Shown here piece by piece: positions 27,450 to 34,916 of a stretch of 64,000 nt of DNA; the stretch's first letter is position 1; the number at the start of each line of letters is the position of its first letter. The notes beneath the pieces were generated by a model. The model worked only from the letters and a program-made list of their open reading frames with translations. It was not told the origin of the DNA and did no database searches. The DNA is from UBA1181 sp963648205 (GTDB lineage: Bacteria; Bacteroidota; Bacteroidia; Bacteroidales; Paludibacteraceae): contig CAVJCT010000072.1 of the NCBI GenBank assembly GCA_963648205.1, forward strand, positions 15,662-79,661, in the 5' to 3' direction. The translations under genes were made by a program, and so were the position numbers.

Positions 27450-28064
27450 ATGAAAAAAGTTGTAAGTTCAATTCTATTGTTTTTCGCTATGTCGTTCTCT
27501 TTTATGGCGTGTGCGAAGGACGCAAATAACAGTCAGACGATGGAGAAGAGTAAGAAAGTGTTGGTGGTTTATTTCTCACGACCAGGTTCCAACTACAGCG
27601 TAGGAAACGTAAAAGTGGGAAACACGCAGGTTTTGGCAGAGATGATTGCCAAGGAGACGGGTGCTGCGACTTTTAAAATAGATCCCGAGAAGGTCTATCC
27701 TGCTGGATATGACGAGTGTACGAAAGTGGCAAAACAAGAGAAGACAAGCAATGCTCGTCCTGCTATCAAAGACGATGTGAAAGTGGAGGATTACGATGTC
27801 ATTTTCATTGGTTATCCAAACTGGTGGAGTGATGCGCCAATGCCTGTCTACACCTTTATCGAGAAGCACAACTGGCAGGGCAAAATGGTGATTCCTTTCT
27901 GCACCCATGAGGGTAGCGGTTTGTCTAACGAAAGAGAAATCAAAGCCGCCGTCAAAGGTGCAACTCTTCTGAAAGGCTTAGAAATGTATGGTCACACTGC
28001 CCAAAATGACCGTGACAACGCTGCTAAAACAGTCAAGATCTGGTTGACTGAAATCGGCTTCTAA
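27450..28064 (+). CDS. Flavodoxin family lipoprotein
   Basis: 204 aa. A lipoprotein signal peptide with the acylated Cys at residue 21 (FMACAKD) is followed by a flavodoxin fold: FMN phosphate-loop region VVYFSRPGSNYSVGNVK, then the flavin-contact segment IFIGYPNWWSDAP and FCTHEGSG. It belongs to the flavodoxin_4 group, probably an exported FMN-dependent redox protein anchored to a membrane. It stands alone between defence genes and is closed by a strong terminator, so it is likely a single-gene unit. Confidence 0.87.
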   Translation: MKKVVSSILLFFAMSFSFMACAKDANNSQTMEKSKKVLVVYFSRPGSNYSVGNVKVGNTQVLAEMIAKETGAATFKIDPEKVYPAGYDECTKVAKQEKTSNARPAIKDDVKVEDYDVIFIGYPNWWSDAPMPVYTFIEKHNWQGKMVIPFCTHEGSGLSNEREIKAAVKGATLLKGLEMYGHTAQNDRDNAAKTVKIWLTEIGF

Positions 28065-28093
28065 TCTCTCGTAATATATTGATACTTAGAAAT

Positions 28094-28132
28094 AAAGCCT
28101 CAACGGTAACGCTGTTGAGGCTTTGTTTTTTT
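28094..28132 (+). terminator. Terminator after flavodoxin gene
   Basis: Perfect 11-bp stem (AAAGCCTCAAC / GTTGAGGCTTT) with a 9-nt loop, followed by a T-rich tail. Confidence 0.92.
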
Positions 28133-28154
28133 GTCTGATTTTCTGTATTATTCA

Positions 28155-28193
28155 TTTTGCATTATGCAAATCGCATAATGTGATTTGCATAAT
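28155..28193. promoter_or_regulatory. Dyad operator before AAA ATPase gene
   Basis: Perfect 12-bp arms ATTATGCAAATC (28161-28172) and GATTTGCATAAT (28182-28193), nine bases apart, with additional TGCATTATGCA and GCATAAT half-sites inside and beside them. The right arm contains the -33 TTTG (28184-28187) of the promoter, so binding here should block transcription of the downstream ATPase. Confidence 0.75.
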
Positions 28194-28215
28194 ATTTTCT
28201 GTTGCTTTATATTTG
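28184..28215 (+). promoter_or_regulatory. Promoter of AAA ATPase gene
   Basis: TTTG (28184-28187) and TATATTTG (28208-28215) with 20 nt between: a full match to the Bacteroidetes consensus. It argues for translation starting at ATG 28239 rather than further upstream. Confidence 0.8.
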
Positions 28216-28238
28216 CAGGAAATCAAATGAAATTGTCT

Positions 28239-29357
28239 ATGGAGAATCCATTTATCATCACAGGAAAGATAAAACCAGCGTATTTCTGCGACAGAGTAAA
28301 AGAGTCGGAGCGAATCATACGGAAGGTGACGGAGGGCGAGAATGTGGTCGTCATGGCGGCTCGTCGAATAGGGAAGCGCAAGTTGGTGGATTTCTGCATG
28401 GACTCTCCTCTGATAAAAGATCATTTCATCACGATTTCAATCGATATTCTTCGCACGTCGAGTATCAACGAGTTTGCTTTCGTTCTGGGCAAGGCGGTGT
28501 TCGAGCAGGTGGCAAAACGGAGTCAGAAGATGCTACGCCAGGTGGTGGCTACGCTGAAATCGATCAATGGCTGTTTCGGTTATGATCCGCTCACTAACTT
28601 GCCTACTTTCAGTCTTTCATTAGGCGACATCTCCAATCCTCTCTACACAATAGAGGAGATTTTCACTTGCTTGGAGCAGGCGGAACAGAAATGTATTGTC
28701 GCTATTGACGAGTTCCAACAAATTTGCTATTATCCAGAAAAAAATATGGAAGCCATTTTGCGGACGCATATTCAGCAGTGTAGTAATGCCAATTTTATCT
28801 TTTTAGGAAGTGAACGACACCTCATTTCAAATATGTTCTCTGAGAAGGCTCATCCGTTCTATAATAGTGCGGATATAATGACTTTAGAGGTGATTGAATA
28901 TGATAAATACGAAGAATTTGCAGAAAAATTATTTATTGAATTTAATAAGAAGATAGAGAAAAATGCTATTAAACGTGCCTACGATATGTTTGGTGGAAAC
29001 ACTTACTACATTCAGAAGGTGATGCACGAGGCATTTAGTCGCACAGACGATGGGTGTGAAGCCAATCAGACCCTCATAGAGGACATTGTGCAATCGATGG
29101 TGTTGGATAGTGACCATAAATACAGTGAGATGCTTTCCCGACTATCTCTGCCGCAAAAGGAATTGCTTTATGCGATAGGGAAGGAAGAAAAGGCTCAACA
29201 GTTGACCTCCTCGAAATTCATTAAAAAGTACAATCTTCGTTCTGCCAGCAGTGTGCAGTCTGCCTTAAAAAAATTGGTGGAGTATCATTTCGTCTCTTCT
29301 TCTCAAGGCACATATTATATCGATGACGAACTAATGCGGCTTTGGCTGAATGCATAA
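28239..29357 (+). CDS. Orphan AAA ATPase with altered Walker A
   Basis: 372 aa from ATG 28239 (MENPFIITGK), typical of archaeal-type/AAA ATPases whose homologues begin NPF...YFCDR. The P-loop reads ARRIGKRK (41-48): the Ser/Thr after the Lys that binds Mg-nucleotide is Arg. Walker B (CIVAIDEFQQI) and a C-terminal winged-helix region (KFIKKYNLRSASSVQSALKKL) are retained. An alternative start at 28227 lies only about 12 bp after the -7 element. ATP hydrolysis is therefore doubtful while DNA binding looks intact. The biological role of the family is unknown. Confidence 0.82.
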   Translation: MENPFIITGKIKPAYFCDRVKESERIIRKVTEGENVVVMAARRIGKRKLVDFCMDSPLIKDHFITISIDILRTSSINEFAFVLGKAVFEQVAKRSQKMLRQVVATLKSINGCFGYDPLTNLPTFSLSLGDISNPLYTIEEIFTCLEQAEQKCIVAIDEFQQICYYPEKNMEAILRTHIQQCSNANFIFLGSERHLISNMFSEKAHPFYNSADIMTLEVIEYDKYEEFAEKLFIEFNKKIEKNAIKRAYDMFGGNTYYIQKVMHEAFSRTDDGCEANQTLIEDIVQSMVLDSDHKYSEMLSRLSLPQKELLYAIGKEEKAQQLTSSKFIKKYNLRSASSVQSALKKLVEYHFVSSSQGTYYIDDELMRLWLNA

Positions 29358-29375
29358 TTTAGAGACTGTTCTCTG

Positions 29376-30806
29376 TCATTCATTCTCAAACAAATCCTCC
29401 ATTGTTACTTCATTCTGGGCAATACTGCTGTACATGTTTTGGTGGATGCCGTAGGTGGTGATGAAGGTCAACTGAACGGATTTCTTTGTTTTCGTCTCGT
29501 CTCTGAATCTGCCGATTTTGTTCCGAAGCACGGTGTCGTAGTCTTTTGTGATTTCAAAGTCGCTTTCCGAAAATTTCATTTCGCAGAGGTTGATGGTGTT
29601 GTCGGCTCTTTCTATGACTAAGTCGATTTGCGCCCCACGCTCGTCCTCGCTCTTTTTGCTTCTCCAAGAGAAGGTGTTGGTGGCAACCCCAGCAATGCCC
29701 AAATGGTGTTTGATTTGCTGAATATGCTGTATTGCCAACACCTCGAATGAGATGCCTGCCCAAGCGTAAAATTGTGAGGTGTGCTGAATTTTGCTCCAAT
29801 ATTGTAGATCGCGAAACGAACTCTTGATGAGAAATCGGAAGTAGAAGAGGGTGAAGAAATCGACCAACTGATAGAGTGCTTTCTTGGTAGAACAACCGAA
29901 ATTGACATATTTGCGGATAAAACCACACGCTTCGAGATTGTCCAAAATCGTGGTGAGCGACTTGCCGGTTTTTATCTGCGTGTTCTCCGCTATCTCGTTG
30001 CGAGTCATTCCATATCCCTTTTTGTTGAGACACTCCACCACTTTAATGTATGCCTCCGAATCGCTGAAGAGTGATCGGTAGAGCATGCTAAACTCGTTGT
30101 AGAGTTCTCCGTTGGGATTGAAGAGAAGTCGGTCGATGTTCTGAGCCAGACTGAGACGAGCATCCATCAGACTGAGGTAGTAGGGGATTCCGCCTAATAT
30201 CATATAGGTCTCCACAATCTCATACCGAGAAAGTAGAAAGCCCCGTTTCTGAAGAAACTGTTCTGTTTCGCAGAGGTTGAACGGTTCAAGGAAAATTCGG
30301 TGGGTGAGTCGACCGTATAGCCCTCCGTGGTTGTTGATCAGTTTGTCCATCATCCACGAGGTGGCAGATCCGCAGACGATGAGGACGATGTCGTGTTGTG
30401 CCGAAGCCCAACCATTCCAGAAATGTTCGAGGGCAGTTACAAAATTTGCTCCGTAGGTGTCCATCCATGGCAATTCATCCAAAAAGACCACTTTCCGTTG
30501 TATTTTCAGACTGCTCAGATAGTTGATCAGCATTTCGAATGCGTCGATCCAATCTTTGGGTGTTTCGTTCACCGTGTTGTCGAAACGGCGCAGTGTGTAG
30601 TAGAAATTTCGCAGTTGCTCTTGCGTACTACTATTCGCCAAGCCTGAAAGTTGAAAGACCATCTGCTCCTCAAAATATTCGCGTACGAGGAATGTCTTTC
30701 CAACCCTTCGTCTGCCGCACACTGCCACAAACTCCGACTGCTCCGATTCGTAGATCCTTCGAAGCATATCTTGCTCTCTCTTTCGTCCTATTATATTCCC
30801 GATCAT
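29376..30806 (-). CDS. AAA ATPase with DUF234 domain
   Basis: 476 aa. Walker A GRRRVGKT (31-38), Walker B VVFLDELPW (106-114), sensor-like VCGSATSWM, a winged-helix linker (about 255-310), then a C-terminal DUF234 region with a nuclease-like stretch (QIDLVIERADN, then LCEMKFS). It belongs to the archaeal-type ATPases common in Bacteroidetes; function is not established. It converges with the ATPase gene at 28239-29357 and is preceded by a three-unit repeat array that reaches the -33 position of its promoter. Confidence 0.88.
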   Translation of the reverse strand: MIGNIIGRKREQDMLRRIYESEQSEFVAVCGRRRVGKTFLVREYFEEQMVFQLSGLANSSTQEQLRNFYYTLRRFDNTVNETPKDWIDAFEMLINYLSSLKIQRKVVFLDELPWMDTYGANFVTALEHFWNGWASAQHDIVLIVCGSATSWMMDKLINNHGGLYGRLTHRIFLEPFNLCETEQFLQKRGFLLSRYEIVETYMILGGIPYYLSLMDARLSLAQNIDRLLFNPNGELYNEFSMLYRSLFSDSEAYIKVVECLNKKGYGMTRNEIAENTQIKTGKSLTTILDNLEACGFIRKYVNFGCSTKKALYQLVDFFTLFYFRFLIKSSFRDLQYWSKIQHTSQFYAWAGISFEVLAIQHIQQIKHHLGIAGVATNTFSWRSKKSEDERGAQIDLVIERADNTINLCEMKFSESDFEITKDYDTVLRNKIGRFRDETKTKKSVQLTFITTYGIHQNMYSSIAQNEVTMEDLFENE

Positions 30807-30829
30807 CTTTCCTCTGTTTTATCTCTGAG

Positions 30830-30837
30830 CAAAGATA
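30830..30837 (-). promoter_or_regulatory. -7 promoter element of DUF234 ATPase gene
   Basis: TATCTTTG on the minus strand, 23 bp before the ATG at 30806. The first repeat core (30858-30862) occupies the position expected for the -33 box. Confidence 0.6.
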
Positions 30838-30852
30838 ATTTTGATTTTTCTG

Positions 30853-30994
30853 TTTTTGGCTACATTCTACCATAATTTTAGCCAAAAACAGTTCTGAAAA
30901 TACATTTTGGGCTAAAATCTGCCGAAATTTAGCCAAAAACGGCTTTGAAAATATGATATTGGCTAAAATGTATATAAAATTTAGCCAATAAGGT
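30853..30994. repeat. Three 51-52 bp units with inverted GGCTA/TAGCC pairs
   Basis: GGCTA cores at 30858, 30910 and 30961 alternate with TAGCC cores at 30879, 30930 and 30982. Each pair is part of the longer text TTTTGGCTAAAAT ... AATTTAGCCAAAAAC. Unit period is 51-52 bp, with arms 20-21 bp apart. The array fills the gap between the type II endonuclease end and the DUF234 ATPase start. Confidence 0.82.
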
Positions 30995-31003
30995 GTTTTT
31001 GGG

Positions 31004-31732
31004 TTATTTTTCTTTTGAAGTATATTCGTTTTTGATGTCCATCCAACGAGGCACGTTTAATTCTACGTTGTAGTGTTTCTTGTAACTCTCTAACACTTTA
31101 GAAAGCCATTTTTCTGCCAAATGGTTCGTCTCGTGGTATGAGTAGATGGTTTGCTCTAATGCTGCTAAAAAATGTTCCAAAGATTTAAATGATGGAAAAT
31201 CCGTTTTCTCGGAATACCAGATTGATGGTCTTATGTTTACGATGACGCTTTGTTTTACTTGCGCTTTAATTGGATAACGCTCGCTCGGACAGCAAATTTC
31301 CCATACTTTTTTCAACCAGAAATCTTCAATTGTTACAATACCGTCCTTCATTTTATATTTGATGAGGAGATATTGGGATTGTAGTTTATATGGTTTTTCG
31401 ATGATGAGGTTGATGAAACTTCGAAAAGCTGCGATGTCGAAATTGGGACTACCTGTGAATGATTTGATTTCAAGCCAATCTTCATCTAAATTGTCAGGGT
31501 TAAGCCAAAAATCGGGTGATTCTTGCTTTAGGTTGTGGATGTTCGCAATTCCTTTGCTATCCATCCATTTTGCCAACCATTCTTCAAGAATATTGCCAAT
31601 GATATTATTCTGCTCAACTGTTATGTTGAAATTTTTAAGATTAAAATTCACAGAGCCAGTAGCGCCTTCTAACTTGAAATCGTCTTTCAGTGCCTTATAC
31701 AGCTGCTCCGCATGCAACTTTTTGATTTTCAT
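31004..31732 (-). CDS. NgoBV-like type II restriction endonuclease
   Basis: 242 aa resembling the NgoBV/NlaIV restriction endonuclease family: GSVNFNLKN, PDFWLN, then DWLEIKSF (a candidate PD...ExK core: PD-F, E-I-K) and VWEICCPSERYPIKAQVKQ. Members cut GGNNCC; this specificity is inferred from family resemblance recalled from memory, not demonstrated. The start lies inside the end of the methyltransferase gene (38-nt overlap), so expression follows the methyltransferase, which protects the host before the nuclease appears. Confidence 0.78.
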   Translation of the reverse strand: MKIKKLHAEQLYKALKDDFKLEGATGSVNFNLKNFNITVEQNNIIGNILEEWLAKWMDSKGIANIHNLKQESPDFWLNPDNLDEDWLEIKSFTGSPNFDIAAFRSFINLIIEKPYKLQSQYLLIKYKMKDGIVTIEDFWLKKVWEICCPSERYPIKAQVKQSVIVNIRPSIWYSEKTDFPSFKSLEHFLAALEQTIYSYHETNHLAEKWLSKVLESYKKHYNVELNVPRWMDIKNEYTSKEK

Positions 31733-33056
31733 ATTGCGTCTTGTCGTTTTTTAATGTTTCAATAAGTCTATCACAAACGGATTTTATGACAGGAACAACA
31801 ACAGTGTTGCCTAAAAGGTCAAATCCATCTTTCTCGTTAATATCAAATTTGTAATACTCAGGATAACCAAAAAGACGTAGTCCCTCTCTTAATGTCAGCG
31901 TGCGTAGCCCTCCGTTGTCTGCAACGAAAAGGTGTTGCATATCTGTTGCAACTAAGGTGGGGGCAACTTCGTTTGGTGAAAGGATTTTTCCCACTTCATA
32001 ACTTAATTTCCCTGCAACGATATTGTAACCTTTGGGCTTTGTTGGGTCGCTGACTCTTCTATACGTTGTAACAACTTTTCCGTTTGGGGCAACGTGAGTC
32101 TGCTCTTCTTGTTTTTTAGGGTGTTCATATTTCACATACCCTTTTTCGACAAGATCGTCCAACATTTCTTGTAGTTTTTCGTGGTGATAGAACTGCTCGA
32201 TTTGTTCTTTTGTGAGCGGCATTCCGTCCATCCACTTAATACCAATCAATTCTGCCCATTTTTTCTTTCTACGTTCTGTCATCAACAGATTCAAGAGCTC
32301 TTTCTGGTCTTTCGACACAGGCCCTTTTATTTCTAAATCCCAACTGTGAATGTTGGCTTTCCCACCTCTTTTGTCTTTTATTGATTTTCCTACTAAACTT
32401 TCTACTGGGTATAGATTCAAAAGGTGCTTTACAAATGGACTGTCGGAAACAGGTTTCCCTGACTCTAAAATGCATTTTATGGTACTTCTTTTGATAGGGA
32501 AGAAATTTAAACTGACTGCATTTCCGCTAATGTCTTTTCGTACTCCCGTTATGTATATTCTTTTTCTTTCTTGGGGTACACCAAAGTCCGACGAGTTCAG
32601 CAAACGGAATGACACATTGTAATTTGCTGAGTCTAAATTGTTTAGAATCACTTTTAAGGTGTTTCCTCCGTCGTGGGTGATCAATCCTTCTACATTCTCT
32701 AATATGAATCCTTTGGGCTTCTTCTCCCGAATAATTCTCTCTACATCGAAGAAAAGGGTTCCTCTCGTGTCTGCAAATCCGTCTCTATTCCCTGCTGCTG
32801 AAAAGGCTTGGCATGGAAACCCACCGCATAGAATGTCAAAATCGGGTATGTCCGACTCTTTCACCTTGGTGATGTCTCCCGTGATTGGATCATCAGGGTG
32901 GTTCTGTTGCAATATGCGTATGGCATGTGGTTTTATCTCAGATGTGAAAACACACATAGGCTCGAACCCTGCATCTTTTAGTGCCAGTTCAAGCCCTAAT
33001 CGAATTCCTCCGATGCCTGCAAATAAATCAATGAATCGAACTATCGGTTTATTCAT
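31695..33056 (-). CDS. C5-cytosine DNA methyltransferase
   Basis: 453 aa with the ordered C5-MTase motifs: I (DLFAGIGGIRLGL, 10-22), IV with catalytic Cys82 (GGFPCQAFSAAG), VI (LENVEGL, 119-125), VIII-like QERKRIYITG and X (GNTVVVPVI). The target-recognition region sits between VIII and IX (about 190-370). It modifies the site cut by the overlapping NgoBV-like nuclease. It starts 25 bp after the rhodanese gene on the same strand; no strong promoter was seen in that gap, so read-through is possible. Confidence 0.93.
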   Translation of the reverse strand: MNKPIVRFIDLFAGIGGIRLGLELALKDAGFEPMCVFTSEIKPHAIRILQQNHPDDPITGDITKVKESDIPDFDILCGGFPCQAFSAAGNRDGFADTRGTLFFDVERIIREKKPKGFILENVEGLITHDGGNTLKVILNNLDSANYNVSFRLLNSSDFGVPQERKRIYITGVRKDISGNAVSLNFFPIKRSTIKCILESGKPVSDSPFVKHLLNLYPVESLVGKSIKDKRGGKANIHSWDLEIKGPVSKDQKELLNLLMTERRKKKWAELIGIKWMDGMPLTKEQIEQFYHHEKLQEMLDDLVEKGYVKYEHPKKQEEQTHVAPNGKVVTTYRRVSDPTKPKGYNIVAGKLSYEVGKILSPNEVAPTLVATDMQHLFVADNGGLRTLTLREGLRLFGYPEYYKFDINEKDGFDLLGNTVVVPVIKSVCDRLIETLKNDKTQYENQKVACGAAV

Positions 33057-33081
33057 AAATAGTAGAGTGTATTTATATCCG

Positions 33082-33471
33082 TTACTTCACCACCTCGAAT
33101 CCTTGCTGCTTCCACAATAGGATGCCTCCTTGCAGGTCGAATACTTTGAAACCGCGTTTCGCCATCTCTCGGGCAGCTGCGTTGCTTCGTTTTCCACTTC
33201 GGCAGTAGATGAAGTAGGTCTTGTTGACGTCTAATTTCTCTGCTTGCGCTTTGAATTTCTCGATGTCGAGCCAGTCGATGTTGATCGCTCCCTTGATATG
33301 TCCCTCGGCAAATTCTGTAGGGCGACGCACATCGAGGATGACTGCTGCCGTGTCTTTCTGCAACGCAATCTGAAAATCTTTGGGTGAGAAAATCTTGACG
33401 TTGTCGTTAGCCCAACTCATTGTGAAAAATCCCAGCACAAAAAGTGTTAAAAGTAGCAAATTTTTTTTCAT
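33082..33471 (-). CDS. Exported rhodanese-like protein
   Basis: 129 aa. Signal peptide (MKKNLLLLTLFVLGFF to MSWA), then a single rhodanese domain with LDVRRPTEFAEGHIKGAINID and the active-site loop Y-C90-RSGKRS. It is probably a periplasmic sulfurtransferase or thiol-handling protein. It is not related to the R-M genes that follow, but shares their strand with only 25 bp between. Confidence 0.88.
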   Translation of the reverse strand: MKKNLLLLTLFVLGFFTMSWANDNVKIFSPKDFQIALQKDTAAVILDVRRPTEFAEGHIKGAINIDWLDIEKFKAQAEKLDVNKTYFIYCRSGKRSNAAAREMAKRGFKVFDLQGGILLWKQQGFEVVK

Positions 33472-33560
33472 CTTCTTGATTTTTTATTTTTTGCCAGTTT
33501 GATTGGTAACTCTCTTGCGAAGATAGAAAAAAATACCCTTAGAAAGTCGCTGATTTTTGC

Positions 33561-33568
33561 TATTTTTG
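33561..33568 (+). promoter_or_regulatory. -7 promoter element of prfA
   Basis: TATTTTTG (TAnnTTTG) 37 bp before the prfA ATG; the -33 box is unclear. Confidence 0.45.
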
Positions 33569-33604
33569 CAACTCGAAATTAATTTGAGGTACGTCTAAAG
33601 TAAT

Positions 33605-34714
33605 ATGGCAGAAAATTCTTTATTAGAAAAGTTAGATGGATTAGAGCATAAGTTCGAGGAGATCGCTACGCTGATTACCGACCCTGCTGTAATCGCCGAT
33701 ATGAAGCGTTATGTGAAACTCAACAAGGAATATCATGACTTGGAGTTGATCGTGCAGGCTCGCAAAGAGTATGTCGCAGCCTTGTCTAACATCAAACAAG
33801 CCAAGGAAATCTTGGAAACAGAGTCCGACCCCGACATGCGCGCTATGGCAAAAGAGGAACTCGACGAGTATGAACCGAAAATTCCAGAGATGGAAGAGCG
33901 AATCAAAATTCTCCTCATTCCTTCTGACCCTGAAGATGGAAAGAACGCCATCGTCGAAATCCGTGGCGGAACTGGTGGCGACGAAGCTGCTCTGTTTGCT
34001 GGCGACCTCTTCAAAATGTATGCTAAATACTGCGAGACGAAGGGCTGGTCTGTTTCAGTCTCTTCTTTCAACGAGGGTACTGCTGGTGGCTACAAGGAAA
34101 TCATCTTCACCGTTTCTGGCGATAATGTATATGGTACGTTGAAGTATGAGTCGGGCGTTCACCGTGTGCAGCGTGTGCCTGCTACCGAGACGCAAGGTCG
34201 TGTGCATACCTCCGCTGCTACTGTGGCAGTCTTGCCTGAGGCAGACGAGTTCGACGTGCAGATCAATGAGGGCGAAATCAAGTGGGATACCTTCCGTTCG
34301 GGTGGCGCCGGCGGTCAGAACGTCAACAAGGTGGAGTCGGGTGTGCGTTTGCGCTATATCTGGAAGAACCCTATCACGGGTGTTGCTGAGGAAATCTTGA
34401 TCGAGTGTACCGAGACGCGTGACCAACCTAAGAACAAGGAACGCGCCCTCTCTCGCTTGCGTACGATGATCTACGACCGTGAACATCAGAAGTATATGGA
34501 CGATATCGCTGCTCGCCGTAAGACGATGGTCTCAACGGGCGACCGTTCTGCTAAGATTCGTACCTACAACTACCCTCAGGGCCGTGTTACTGATCACCGT
34601 ATCAACCTCACTCTCTACAACTTACAGGCTGTGATGGGTGGCGATATTCAGGAAATCATTGATAAACTGATCGTTGCCGAGAACGCTGAACGTTTGAAAG
34701 AAAGCGAAATCTAA
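33605..34714 (+). CDS. prfA: Peptide chain release factor 1
   Basis: 369 aa. It carries the universal GGQ motif (236-238, RSGGAGGQNVNKVES), whose Gln promotes peptidyl-tRNA hydrolysis, and the PAT tripeptide (192-194) matching the PxT codon-reading motif of RF1 (UAA/UAG) rather than SPF of RF2. Full length and complete. Transcribed alone and followed by a terminator. Confidence 0.97.
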   Translation: MAENSLLEKLDGLEHKFEEIATLITDPAVIADMKRYVKLNKEYHDLELIVQARKEYVAALSNIKQAKEILETESDPDMRAMAKEELDEYEPKIPEMEERIKILLIPSDPEDGKNAIVEIRGGTGGDEAALFAGDLFKMYAKYCETKGWSVSVSSFNEGTAGGYKEIIFTVSGDNVYGTLKYESGVHRVQRVPATETQGRVHTSAATVAVLPEADEFDVQINEGEIKWDTFRSGGAGGQNVNKVESGVRLRYIWKNPITGVAEEILIECTETRDQPKNKERALSRLRTMIYDREHQKYMDDIAARRKTMVSTGDRSAKIRTYNYPQGRVTDHRINLTLYNLQAVMGGDIQEIIDKLIVAENAERLKESEI

Positions 34715-34769
34715 TAGAATACAGAAAGATAGTTTATTCTGAAACTATTTTCATATAAAAAAACTTATA

Positions 34770-34807
34770 AACAGCTGAGAAATTTTTCTTCTTGGCTGTT
34801 TTTTTAA
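34770..34807 (+). terminator. Terminator after prfA
   Basis: Hairpin AACAGC...GCTGTT, with additional imperfect pairing (TGAGAA with TTCTTCTT), followed by seven T. Confidence 0.75.
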
Positions 34808-34916
34808 TATATCCATTACTTATTTTTGTGTTTGCTATGGTAGCAATTAATTAACGTATTTAGAATGATACAACTAATTTGTTTTTTTCGTGCTAATTAA
34901 ATTTTTTCATAAAAAT

